Positions 10,410-21,154 of a stretch of DNA of 64,000 nucleotides are shown piece by piece. A program made the translations under genes and the position numbers. Source of the stretch: Seiridium cupressi (taxonomy: Eukaryota > Ascomycota > Sordariomycetes > Amphisphaeriales > Sporocadaceae); NCBI GenBank assembly GCA_036674765.1, contig JARVKI010000064.1, forward strand, positions 1 through 64,000, given 5' to 3'. The notes beneath the pieces were generated by a model that saw only the letters and a list, made by a program, of their open reading frames with translations, did no database searches and was not told the DNA's origin. Each line of letters opens with the position of its first letter. Position 1 is the stretch's first letter.

Positions 10410-12279
10410 TTCACGCGACTCCAAGAGTCGGAGAGTACATATGATAACTCAAGATTTGATCAACGTCGAGTCCCAAAGGTGAGGCCGAGAGTGGAGTAGA
10501 GCACAGCCTGACAAGGCCAAATGCGATCTACAACACTCGCCGCCTCAATGATCGACTCCAGGCCAGCTTTGTCGAGTCTCGAGAGCAAGTATTACTTCAA
10601 TCTCATACGTGCTCAGGGCTTGTCGCTGATGAAAATGAATTTGTACCATACTGGAGGCATATGAGACTCGTATATTCCAATCGCTTTATTTCCGTGTAGC
10701 ACTTCTTAAGGTGACGTGGCCGTTTGCTTTCTGTCCACCTCATCTCTCGGCTTACGCTGTACGGCTCAGAGGTATATTGCCACTTCGTTCGTCTAGCACT
10801 TCTTTTCCGCTCGCACTCAACTATCTTCCTTCGTGATATCTCCTCAACCACGAAGTTTGGCACCGGTATCTCCCCCAACTCGTTCGTGAGTCGCTCGAAG
10901 TCGATCATGAAAGAATACCGACGTTGAAGGGGGCACACCATGAGCGGACCATAGGTTGGCTGAGCGTCCAATGCGTATACAGCGTCATGTTTCCCCAAGA
11001 CAGCCCTGAACATCACCCAGGAGACCTAGTATCCGTTAGTTTACCACGAGACTATTTCCCACCTGGCGCACTATACGTTTAACTAAGTAACAATGCGCCG
11101 ACTCTCATTAAAACTACCTGAATACCCATATATTCAATGCGAGAAGGCACCCAGAACTAAAAAAATTTTTGGTTCGCTAGTAGGTAGCTGACTGTACATG
11201 GCTATTTGACACTATAGTAAGTTCCATTGTTGCGATTCCACTTGCGAACCGCGCAAAGCGACGACTCTAGTGAAAGTAATTCCTAGGCACAACCGACAAG
11301 TATTCCTCCACTTGGTATCCCCTGCGTAGGGAATGAACACCAACACTCCCCACCGCACATCCCAAGGAGGAGCAAGTGAAGTTCTCAGCGAAATCAACCG
11401 AGGAATCGACGAGTCCCACAAAAAGGCGCGGAACCTGTGATGGAGGGATACACGCGTATCGAAAACCTCGCAGCAGCAAATAATCTCCAGTCTCCGTCAG
11501 ACCCATAGTCCCCGGGTCTAGAACGTATCCACATGTGCGTGTGCTGGCTGGGCAAAACGCACCCCGGCTTCCGTACTGGGACCCCAGAGGCTCTCAAGAG
11601 AGACAGTCTAATGACCGGACAACAAGCACGGAGCGGGGACGCTTGAACCACAGCGGGCGGAAGACTTGGCACCTGTCGTGTCCCAAGACCAAGGAAAAAG
11701 CGCCTCGGTATGACGCTGTTGCTAGCGCTTGCACATTCGGCAATTTCGCTTAATTCAGAGCGGTGTCGAGGCCAACAATGCAGGTGCGAACGTTGTATGG
11801 AAGGCTGGTGGCGCTAGCTGCTCACCATGGCTATAGTCACGATACTAAGGCGGCAGTTGGTAAGGTGCGTTTCTTTGGTCTAGACCCAGCTAGCGCACCC
11901 GTTGCCTCGGGTATGGCCCATCTCTCGCTCCCGTGCTTCCGCCAGTGACGTCTTTTTGCAGGAAACCCGGCGGTCAGGGCATCTTACTAGACGAAAGCTG
12001 ACGCGCATTTTCAAGGACGGGTGTTCATGTAAGTGGCCCAGTGAAGTCGTCTTATGCTCATTACGTCGGACCCCTGAAGACCCTTTCTGCAGCAAGCTAA
12101 GGAGGCCATGTCCGTGCTGGGTAACACTCCGTCCCGCTGTGTCTCGTTCCATATCCTGAGAGTCCGTAATCATGCCCATCAACCGTAACGCCAACGTTCT
12201 CCTGACGTTCTTGAGGCCGTCATGTAACCGTACAAATCACCTCCCCAACACCCACCGTATGCTTCCTATCACATGTGTT
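10410..12279. other. Gene-poor stretch between the HET pseudogene and PRI2
   Basis: A minus-strand frame at 10603-11016 (137 codons; contains MIDFERLTNELGEIPVPNFV) is the longest and could be a degraded N-terminal part of the HET gene. Frames at 11212-11672 and 11880-12194 (minus) and 11535-11948 (plus) read like broken coding DNA but match nothing I recognise. No RNA gene seen. Confidence 0.4.
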
Positions 12280-13869
12280 TTAATCCTCCATCTTGACATC
12301 TTCGGTCTTTGTGGCATCCTTCCCGAGGTTCTTCAAGAGATAGCTCCGCTTGAAATACTCGTTTGGATGCACAATGGTGTCTAGCTGTGCTGCCGTCATG
12401 ATACTCTCATCCTTGGCACGCTTGATCTCATTCTTGTGAACATACTCAAAAACGCTGCAATCGGTTAGTATTGGTCAAGTCAGGTCTTAGGCGGAAAACC
12501 TTGCGGGGATGGGTATATCTTACCGATTGCATGCCATATGGAACTTTTGTGCATCCTTATCTTGCTTAACGCCTTCCAAGACGGCCCTGTCCGAGATGCC
12601 CACAGCTTGGAGCAAAGAGGTCAGATTCTCTTGGTTGAAATGTCGGTAAGGGCATCCGTGTGTCTCTCCCGGACCCGGTGGGTGCTCGGTTAGGATCTTT
12701 TGACACGAGAAGGGCGAGTAACCTCCGCCGCGGCGATTTGAGTCGCCGCCCACATCACCGTAGACGTGTCGTACATTGTATCTGTAGTCCTTGTTGAATT
12801 GGTCGTCCGTCAGCTTGTGGAATGATGTCCGCCAGAATATCAAGCACTCCTCCAAATTCAGGCCGATGCCCTTGAGGAACAGGGAGTACTGGAGACGGCC
12901 AAAATGCTTCAGATGGGCGTCTCGCCGTAACGATCTGTGCAGGCTCTGCATACAGAGGGGAAAGCTGGCGGAGAGCTTGTCGATGTTCCTCGCCGAGATA
13001 TCAGCACCAGGCACGGCTGAGGTGCTACTGCTGTATGAAGCATCTGGCGTGATAAAGTTCTTGGAGAGATGGTCTAGAATAGGCGTGAGCCTGTCATCTT
13101 CATCCAATCTAGGCAGTGCTCTTGCAGTGAGCTCCAAGGCGCGCTCGAGTCGTGCTGTAAACTCAGCGACTACCATACTGGTCTGCTCCCTCGATGGTAC
13201 ATATGCTTTGCCGGCTTTGAGGAAAACCCTTCTTGTTTCTACCAGGTCGGGCACTCTCTCCCAGTCGACTTTGAACCAACTCCCATCGTCTTCGCTTTGA
13301 TCGGTTTTTTTGCGCGTGTCCGTCATCGCCCTGAGTTCGTCGGCGTATTTGTTACGCTCCTCTGCGGTGACCTCGTCCCAATCAAGACTTAGGCTTTGTA
13401 CGAACTCCTGGCGCTCCCTCAAATTATCGCCATTGAACCTAAGCCGAAAGAGCATGGTTTCGACACGACTGAACCGCCTGCGCAAATCTTCTGTTGACGC
13501 GAACGCCAATCTGAGAATGAAGTGACTGTAATGGTCCTTCTGTCTTTGGTTCGCCAGTTGTGTACTCGAGCTCGAGTTTGAATCGAGCGGCAGGTATTTC
13601 TCCAATAGGGGCTTCATGTGTTCCGCTGTCTCCTTGACTGACTTGTTGCGGAAGGAGCAAGCCTCGAGCTCGGCAAGAATGCGAAGACGATCGATGGCCC
13701 ATTGTTCGAACTGCTCGAGTGTAATGTCGGCAGTGGGCGGCACGGCGTAGAAGTTGAGGCGGTGTGGGTAGGTTGTGTCTTTGTAGGCTGGGTCGGCGAA
13801 CTGCTTCTTGCGGTGGTCGAGGTTTGCGCGCCGTTTCGGGTCAATGCGATTGTAATCTGATCGCAACAT
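12280..13869 (-). CDS. pri2: DNA primase large subunit (Pri2/p58)
   Basis: Non-catalytic subunit of primase in the DNA polymerase alpha-primase complex. It helps make and hand over the RNA primer in the nucleus. Two exons, 13869-12524 and 12454-12280, with a 69-nt intron (GTAAGA donor, CAG acceptor), give 506 aa, the usual size of fungal Pri2. The C-terminal iron-sulfur domain is complete: Cys306, Cys389, Cys406 (HGCPYRHF) and Cys447 (HMACNR) have the spacing known from yeast Pri2 (about 81, 17 and 40), and the last Cys sits two codons before the intron. The second exon continues VFEYVHKNEIKRAKDES and ends KMED. The N-terminal part (LNFYAVPPTADITLEQFEQWA) matches the family start, so the first ATG is accepted. 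It is expected to be constitutive or cell-cycle linked; no regulatory site was identified. Confidence 0.95.
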
Positions 13870-14732
13870 TGTGGATTATTTCGTAAACCAGAGGCTTTTT
13901 TCGATTGCCAAACAGATTAGTATGTTCCTGTCCAACGCGGCTCTATGCTGACGAGATGTTCGTTGTAGCTGGCTTTGGTGTTGGTGGGATCCAATTGTTT
14001 AATTGAATCTGGCGCGTCTTGAATGGGGGAGACGCGAAGCGACGCGACACACTGATTCGATTTAGATTGACCAATGAAAGGATCCGGATTGGTTAGTGGG
14101 GACCCGTGGTCAGCGACCGATAGCGCCTTGACAACCCGACGCTTGGCCATGCTGAGCTTGCGCGAGTTAGTGGAGAACACATCGAATCTCACAACTATAA
14201 ACTCTACCGACGTGCTGAGTGCAACACCGAATGTGGAATCTATACAGCACAATTGCATCGCAAGTTATGTCCAGAAAAAGAGAAGAAGAAAAAAAAAAAA
14301 AAAAAAAAAAAGAGGAGGTGTACTTCCCGGGAGCCGATGATTTTTTCTTGTTCTGAGACCCGACAAACAGACATCCAATACAGTCCAACCTCTTTTGGCT
14401 TCTATTGCGAAAACAGGCTCAGTGTAGACTAATGCCTGGATCATATAGAGTGGGCTGTTGCTGGAAATGAGCGAGGAAAATGTTCTAGTGCGGTGTCAGG
14501 CGCGAGTCCCAGGCAGCCAAGAGTTTGCACAGCGATGGAACCATATGAGGAGCAATTCAATGATGTCGCTCTATCAGTTTTGATAGTCGGGTGGGAATAA
14601 TTGTTGGTATTTGAAGAAAAGGACCAATACTACGACCCCTCAACAACCGGCTTCAAATTGTGTCAAGCGCAACGTAAGAACCATTTTTGTCCGCCAACAA
14701 CGCCTCTTACCATGCTAAATGTCATTCAGGGG
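13870..14732. other. Intergenic region upstream of PRI2
   Basis: This should hold the PRI2 promoter and the 3' region of the next minus-strand gene. It contains a 23-nt A run (14289-14311) preceded by AAG repeats. No convincing gene: the frames at 13917-14340 overlap the A run and have no family features. Confidence 0.5.
14289..14311. repeat. A-tract
   Basis: Run of 23 A residues preceded by AAG repeats, in the region upstream of PRI2. Confidence 0.9.
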
Positions 14733-15398
14733 TCAGTTCTTGCCAATCGAAGGGTGAGTAACCCCACAGATAGCATTCCAGCCGCCGACGATAGTCTGGT
14801 TGAGCGGCACGAACGACTCTGGCTTCAAGCTGAGAGGAAGTCAGCACACAAACAAGTACTTTCCACTTCGGAAAAATGTTACAGAACAGGCACTTACAGG
14901 TCGTTATAGCAGGTGCAGAACGATCCAGTTTGACCTCCGACTATGTTTGCAATTAATGAATTAATAGGTCCAATGAGCCGGGGCATGTAGTTTATACATA
15001 CCGTACTGAACGAAGAAGCTAGAACCACCGGGGGCAGCGTTGCAGGTGTACTGACACTTGAACTGGGCGTAAGCGAAGCCTGTCTCCATGGGCTCGGGGA
15101 CGCCGTAGGTCTATAGTCGAGTTCAGTCTCTGAAGCCATGCTGCCATAAGGGTTTACTCACGTAAGTGGCAGCGACATGTTGGCTACCCCAGACAGGGTC
15201 GGGCTGATATCCCACGTCGGCAGCGACAACAGTCGGGGAAGCCTGAGCGTAGTTGATGGTGTAGCCGGCAGTGACAACGGGCTCACCCGTGGTGCAAGCT
15301 ACTGTCGCAGTAGATGAGAGGTCGGCAGCGACGGCGGGAATGGCTGTGGCTACAGTGAGGAGAGCTGCGAAGGCAGCGATGAGCTTGGTGATCGTCAT
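14733..15398 (-). CDS. Small secreted cysteine-containing protein
   Basis: Four exons, 15398-15162, 15110-15002, 14940-14898 and 14829-14733, separated by introns of 51, 61 and 68 nt with GTGAGT, GTATGT and GTAAGT donors and TAG, TAG and CAG acceptors. Reading phase is kept throughout and gives 161 aa ending in GKN. Residues 1-19 form a classic signal peptide (MTITKLIAAFAALLTVATA). The mature part has six cysteines: one near residue 34, a KCQYTC pair, an FCTC pair and a late AICG. An even number of Cys suggests three disulfides in an extracellular protein. I do not recognise a named family. Its role (cell wall, surface or effector-like) is unknown. No single long frame exists, so an ORF caller without intron modelling would miss it. 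Confidence 0.85.
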
Positions 15399-16837
15399 CG
15401 TTGATGTTGAGTCAGTCAGTAAGTGAATAGACTGCTGGCAACGTTCTTGTGTGGAAGAGTATGTCTCAAGGTTGCAACTGGCTTGGTCAGTTCACTTTAA
15501 ATTGACTTGCTCTTCAAGCAGCGAAATCTAAAGATTCTGACGGGTGTCTTAGACTGCGCTCGTTTGTTGGTTTGCACGGGTCTAGACCTGATCTCGACTA
15601 ATCGAGTCTTGTCACGGCTGGCTACATGAGACGGGCGAGAACCTGAAAGACTCGAGTCTGCGCGCGAATATTCACGCAGAGAAAGTGCGAGATCAGGACA
15701 GCGATGCCTTCTCAGCTTTCATAAGAACTAATCTAGCACTAGGTGTGGTGTGCCAATGTCATACATAAAAGGAAGGAGGATTGAATCCTAGCGCCATGTG
15801 CAACATATAATCGCTCCCAACCGAGAAAGAAATCAAGTGCAGCCATTTTCCTTTCCTTATCCAGAGGCAGAGGGCGACGGACACCCATGGAGCTTAGAAT
15901 GGCGCTGTCTGGCTGGCCTCAAGGTGTTGAACTATATATGAGATTGCTGCGATGTGAGGTGGAATGTAACCTCAATCGCCAAAACTCACCTTCTGGATGG
16001 GGTATTTGTTGTGGAACTTGCATTGCCGTTGGGATGTCACCGGGGTCTTGGGTGTCGCAGCCAATGAGATCCCTAAATGAAACAAACGTGTGTGTTCTTG
16101 CCCCTGAAATGTCTTGGGCGTTTTGCTGTGATTAACACTTAGGCAGAACTAACCGTACCAACCAAAGACATGCCGGGTCAATGAAGTAGTCATTATTGCG
16201 ACTATATAGCGAGCACAAGCATTTCAGTGCAACTAATCTGCGACACGGGAGTGCCCATTAATTAAGCTTTTGTACACAACTGACAGAGTTCGGAGAGACG
16301 TTGCGAGACTGCCGGTTTGGGGTCTTCCGCAGGACGTAGCACGAAACCCTACCCAGGCAAAGCAACAATCGGAGAGAGACTAGACCAACGGCGTTTGTAA
16401 GGCCGGCGGAAGCTAATGTAGGTACTCTTGACAACCCACCAGTAATCTTCGAACAGCTTTGTATGGCTGCTATCGAGTCATTGACTGGCCTGCATTGCGA
16501 GGTAAATTGCCATGATGGGTCTGCTTTCTTGATCAAAATCCTCAACTTTTCTCCACGATAAATACTACGCTTTCGAGAGTGGGCATCGATACGTTGTAGT
16601 TCCAAGCTGCATTGATGGCATTATACTCTAGCTACCTAATGCATTATAACCTGTTGGTATAGTCAATCATGTTTGACGTTGCACTTTCACAGCAAATACA
16701 AACGAATGTGGGGCTGTTTAGGCTATACCGCCCTTGACATTCTCGTGGATGCTCCAAACTCTAACACCAGAATTCAACACTAAAAACGAAAGCTTGGAAA
16801 TAGGTATATTGCCACTCGATCAATAAAGCTTCGTCCA
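15399..16837. other. Intergenic region, promoter of the secreted protein and 3' side of the M24 gene
   Basis: No gene recognised. The start codon of the secreted protein is preceded by a repeated ACTGACTGACT motif in the presumed leader. Short frames at 15887-16135 (plus) and 16258-16605 (minus) lack domains or splice support. Confidence 0.5.
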
Positions 16838-18268
16838 TCAAGGGTCGTACGGAGACCGAGCTCTGTGGCCTGTGAGAGGGACGCCTCCATCTTTCGTCAC
16901 TAGAATCGGATCCTCTAGTCTCACCCCAAAGCCAGTCTTCCTACCAACGTCTGCAGCTTGTTCAGTTGTCACATAGATTCCTGGCTCGTTCGTCACGACC
17001 TCTCCAATCTTGAGCTTTTCCTTATTGGCGCCGTTGAGGTAGGGATGCTCGTGCATTTCTAGGCCCAACCCATGACCAAGTCGATGTGTATAGTAAGGCC
17101 CATACCCTGCCTTTTGCACGACGTTCCTTGAAGCGCCATCAACTTCCGAGCATGTCTCGTTGGCCCACATCAAGTTGAAGCCTGCAGCCTGGGACTCGTG
17201 GACGGTGTGCCAGATACTCAATAGCTCATCGCTAACGATTGCTCCATTCGGCAGAATCGTCCGCGTCACATCACTGCCATAGTCATGCAGCTTCGAGCCG
17301 ATGTCAATGAGGACGAATTCGCCGTTGCTGAGCTTCTTGCCATGCTTGCCGCCATGCGGATATGCCGCCTGGTCTCCGAAGAGCACAATAGCCCAGAATC
17401 CTTCACCTACTCCACCCCGTGTGAATAGGTTGTGGGCGACCGAGGTGACGGTCTCTTGCGTTACGTCCAGTGATAGACAGGATTGCAGCGACCTGACCAG
17501 TTGGAGTGTGTATGAACTAATGCCTTGGATGATAGCAATCTCAGCTTCCGTCTTGACAGACCGAAGTGACTGAACCGTTTCCGACATGGGTACGACTTCA
17601 ATCCCAGCGGTTTGCAGACCAGCGGCGATCATGTATCTGGTATGCTCATCAATCATGACCTTGGAGAAACCGGTTGCCTGCGCCAGAACTTCATACGGTG
17701 ATTCTTCTTCAGCCCAAGCGATTACTTTCTTGTCCTCGTAGACCATGTCCAGGCCAGCGATGCGGCCAGCCTCGAACTTGGGGACCAGATACGAGAACTG
17801 TCCATCCTTATCCAGGATCACGAGGAATGGTCGCTCCGATAGCTCGAAATTGTATGAAATATTGGCATAGTAGGCCGTAGATGCTGATGGCTCCGCGATA
17901 AATGCATCGACACCCGCCTCGCTGAGTGCGCTTGCAAGCCTGGATTGGCGTTCGAGGAACTCGGAGCGTTCAATCGGATCAACCGCTAGCAGCGCGGTAT
18001 GATGCTTCAGCTGGCCCCAAGCGCAACTTTCCAAGGTGGACGCGGAAGCATCGGGCGAATCCAGGTCCACGAAAAGGGGAAGGCAGCTGACGAGGAAGTC
18101 AACGACCAAGAGGACGGCAGCAAATCTGAGAATCGTTACGGCTATCCATGATCTCGACTTGGCACCACTCAAGCAACCTTGCTGGCTTGTACACGTCTCT
18201 CCCGCCGAAACGAGGCTGTTCGATGGCAGCAGCCCCTCTTTCTCCGACTTCTCAGAAGCCATTGCCAT
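16838..18268 (-). CDS. Membrane-anchored M24 metallopeptidase (Xaa-Pro peptidase-like)
   Basis: Single-exon gene of 476 aa. A cytosolic N-terminus of about 40 residues is followed by one hydrophobic segment (about residues 42-67), a creatinase N-terminal-like domain (about 100-225) and the M24 pita-bread catalytic domain (about 235-476). The five metal ligands are all present: Asp322 (LIDIGS), Asp333 (GSDVTR), His399 (HRLGHGLG), Glu428 (TNEPGIY) and Glu452 (RLEDP). M24B enzymes cleave X-Pro bonds with two metal ions, usually manganese. The topology predicts a type II membrane protein with the catalytic domain in the lumen or outside, unlike cytosolic prolidase. A second ATG two codons downstream could also be used. 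The exact substrate is inferred only from the family. Confidence 0.9.
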   Translation of the reverse strand: MAMASEKSEKEGLLPSNSLVSAGETCTSQQGCLSGAKSRSWIAVTILRFAAVLLVVDFLVSCLPLFVDLDSPDASASTLESCAWGQLKHHTALLAVDPIERSEFLERQSRLASALSEAGVDAFIAEPSASTAYYANISYNFELSERPFLVILDKDGQFSYLVPKFEAGRIAGLDMVYEDKKVIAWAEEESPYEVLAQATGFSKVMIDEHTRYMIAAGLQTAGIEVVPMSETVQSLRSVKTEAEIAIIQGISSYTLQLVRSLQSCLSLDVTQETVTSVAHNLFTRGGVGEGFWAIVLFGDQAAYPHGGKHGKKLSNGEFVLIDIGSKLHDYGSDVTRTILPNGAIVSDELLSIWHTVHESQAAGFNLMWANETCSEVDGASRNVVQKAGYGPYYTHRLGHGLGLEMHEHPYLNGANKEKLKIGEVVTNEPGIYVTTEQAADVGRKTGFGVRLEDPILVTKDGGVPLTGHRARSPYDP

Positions 18269-19115
18269 CGACCGGTTGTGTGTTATTTATGAGGAGGAAG
18301 ATGGAGTCAGACGTCGATGGCGGAGGCAATGATTGAACAGGACCAACGGTCTGAGATGCCTATCTCGGATGCATTGACCCGCCTTATCGTCATGAATGTG
18401 GAGCACCAAGAAACGTCATTGCGAGGATAGGGAGCAAAAGGTTACACAAGTCAGGACATGTAGTCAATGGAGCTCCTCTCTGAACGTCCGTTACAAACAA
18501 GACCTGGATCTGGATATAAAATCACCAAACTATTGAATCTTCTCATATATCTTCAAAGGGTTGCGCGTGTACAATGTACATGCAGGTTTGTATGACAGGC
18601 CCAAAGTTCAGGGGTCCTTGCACCGCCTAACCGTCGGGTGGGGCAACCAGCATAGTGCTACCGTCGACCAGTCGAAAAGCAAATCTAAATACATGGAGTA
18701 TGTAAAGTTTATGTGCCACAAGCGTATAATATTAGAGAAGCATCTTCCATGCTCTAGGAAAGGTGACGTATGTAGCAAGGCTTCACTTATCCTTGATTCG
18801 TAAAGCGATTAGGATAGAATCTCGCGCACTCAACGGTTCACGATAACTAGAGCACAATAATCCGATCAGAACAATTCCAAATTAACGTCTAGCTACTTGT
18901 TTCCTTCTTTCTTACAAAGGCAGGCTGGTGAGATCGCATTACTGTTCGTCCTGCTGTAACACAAAGCAAACCTAGTATTAGTGCGAAGCTGTCGAAACAA
19001 AACAATGCCAGAAAACTTGTCAGCGTGTACAAATCCTGATGTGTGAGTCGACATCATAACAGGTTTACAGTTAGTGCCTTATCTTCTAGGCAGGACCGAT
19101 CGTGTGTCGTCATGC
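18269..19115. other. Intergenic region between the M24 peptidase and BBP
   Basis: Promoter side of the M24 gene and 3' side of the BBP gene. No coding feature supported. A plus-strand frame at 18561-18803 has no recognisable features. Confidence 0.5.
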
Positions 19116-21154
19116 TCAAGCACCAGAAGGGGGAGGGGGAGGTTGGTCGCCCGGCGGAGGGGGAGGAGCATCTCCTGAGGGAGGCGGTGGAGGTGGTGCA
19201 CCACCAGCATACTGCTGAATGAGTGCACTGAGATTGCCAGGTAGTCCCGGAGGCGCGCCCATAGCATTGCTTCCGGGAAGACCGGGAGGAGGCCCCATGC
19301 CAGGAGCACCAGGAGCAGCGCCATAACCAGAGTATCCAGAATAGCCAGGATAAGCTGGAGCCTGTGCTGCAGGAGCTTGATGCCATGGAGCCGCACCACC
19401 GGGGGCCGCAGAACCGCTGTTGTAGCCTTGGCCGCCGTAGTAGTCGTTACCGCCTTGGTTGTCGTTGTTGCGGCCACGATCGCCACGCTCGCGCCAAGGT
19501 GCAGCACCGCCATCGTTACCAGACTCGTTGTTGCGTGATCGCCAAGGTGCTGGACCGCCGGTAGGTCCACGTTGCCAAGGTTTGACATTATCGCCACCAT
19601 TGTTATATGAACCTGGGCCAGCTTCGATACGAGCCGGGGGACCACCGGAACCGCCGCCGAGTTCTTGCATAAGTTGCTGAGCAATGGTTAGCATTGTCTA
19701 GTTACCTGGGGTGTTGGGATAACATACCTCGTATTCTCGATCAACAGCATCTCCGCCGCCAATTTCCCCAGCAGGCGGGCGAGTAGGTGGGCCGTCGTTG
19801 CGCCAGCTGGCGCCCTTCTGTCGGTCGGGACAATCACGGGCCATATGACCAGCATTGCCACAGACACGGCAAATGATATTGGCGGTGAAGTTCTGTTTCT
19901 CGGGGCAGTCGTACTTGCGATGTCCAATCTGTCCACAATTCTGGCAGGCCTGGTTTTCGTCATCGCGAAGAGTACCGTTTAGGGCTGCAAGTTCTCGAAG
20001 TTGGTTGCGCTTCAGTTCGTTCTGGCCCTCGGGAATCGAGGCAGCCTATGTCATAGTGTTAGTGTCCATTCAGAAGAAAATACGTGGGGCCAGACGACTT
20101 ACGGTCTCGATAACGTTGTGGACGAGTTTCTTGGCCTTGTTGACCTTCTCTTCCGTATCTGCCATGATCAAGCAATGAAGATCCTCCTCCTGGTTGCTGG
20201 TATGAGCGGCATCAGATCGGCCCTTGCCTTCCTTGACGGAACCTTTACCACGGATGGCGATCTTGGCGCCGGATTCTGTTTCCATTTTTTTGAGAGTGTT
20301 ACCACGGGGGCCAATGAGTAAGCCAACTTTACGAAGGAGCTAAGCGTTAGTATCATATCTGTAATCCAAAAAGTGAAGCAAACGGGTAATGTTAGATGAA
20401 TATCAGACTTGTCCACAGCCTGGGTGCCATAGCTGCAAGATATCGTCTGACAAAATCCTGAACAAGAAAGGAAAGGGAACTTGGTTAGAAAGGTTAGAGG
20501 GTTAGTAATCTCACTGAAGTTAATCTCCGGGTAGTCATTGACTGGCACATAGACCTTCTCTTGGGTCTTGGTCGGACGGCGGTAGTCCTGCGGTGGGTGG
20601 TAGTTAGGGATGGTCTTCATGGCCTTCTCAATCAGTTTGTGGCGCTCGTCCTCGAGACGCTTTCGATAGCGGTATTCTCTAGTATTGACACGGCGACCGT
20701 AATTGTCGTATTGGGGCGGAGGTGAAGGAGATCTGTGGTTCATGTTAGCGCGGACCCCTCGTACATAGACAGTCGACCGGCAAGGGACATACCTGTCGCC
20801 ATCAGCAGGTACGACATCGTCGATCCTGAGCTTCTGGCTGATCTCCTCGATACGCAGATGCAGAGTGTAGGCCTCGAGCTGTTCGCTGGTCATGTTGGCG
20901 ACAATAGCGGTCGGCAAGCCCATCAGACCGGCGGCCTTGTTTTCGGAAGCATCACCCCATCGGTTGCGCTTCTTACGTCGTCGCGGACCATCAGCATCGG
21001 TGCGCGGCTCAGGGCTGCGACCGCGCTTCAAGTCGCTATTTCCATAACCCTCGCTGGCGTCGCGCGTCGGGGGCTCTTCATCGTCGCCACCGAATCGTCG
21101 CTTTCCCAGAGGGATATTATTCGAGCCGGTGATGCCCTGATTTCTCCACGACAT
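19116..21154 (-). CDS. msl5: Branchpoint-binding protein (BBP/SF1, Msl5)
   Basis: Splicing factor that binds the intron branch sequence during early spliceosome assembly in the nucleus. Five exons, 21154-20793, 20732-20515, 20326-20103, 20045-19728 and 19676-19116, encode 560 aa with phase kept at every junction. In order: an N-terminal KRKR-type basic region and a RWGD motif near residue 65, the KH-QUA2 RNA-binding region (about 175-270; INF then [16 protein letters not shown]), two CCHC zinc knuckles (C302-C315, [15 protein letters not shown]327-C340, [14 protein letters not shown]) and a Gly/Pro-rich tail ending in PPPPPG repeats. Introns are 60, 188, 57 and 51 nt. The 188-nt second intron is unusually long and has several possible 3' splice sites; site 20326 was chosen because only it restores [12 protein letters not shown] of the conserved KH domain. 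Confidence 0.95.
20327..20514 (-). promoter_or_regulatory. Long intron 2 of the BBP gene with nested splice signals
   Basis: 188-nt intron interrupting the KH domain. It begins GTGAGATTACTAACC, has three CTAAC motifs in its first 35 nt, and a pyrimidine tract followed by TTGTTCAG that would close a normal 57-nt intron (to 20458). It then contains a second consensus branch site TACTAAC (20346-20352), a CGCTTAG 3' site (ending at 20340) and the productive CGTAAAG 3' site (ending at 20327). Use of the CGCTTAG site puts a TAA in frame after three codons. Other introns of the gene are 51-60 nt. Confidence 0.7.

Noticed and set aside
19116..19684. Long alternative frames over the BBP tail
   Set aside because: They are shadows of the Gly/Pro-rich coding sequence; only one frame continues the zinc knuckles and ends in the family-typical proline repeats.
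20168..20514. Continuous open frame through BBP intron 2
   Set aside because: The frame happens to stay open, but the intron length is not a multiple of three, so the downstream KH domain is only in frame after splicing to 20326.
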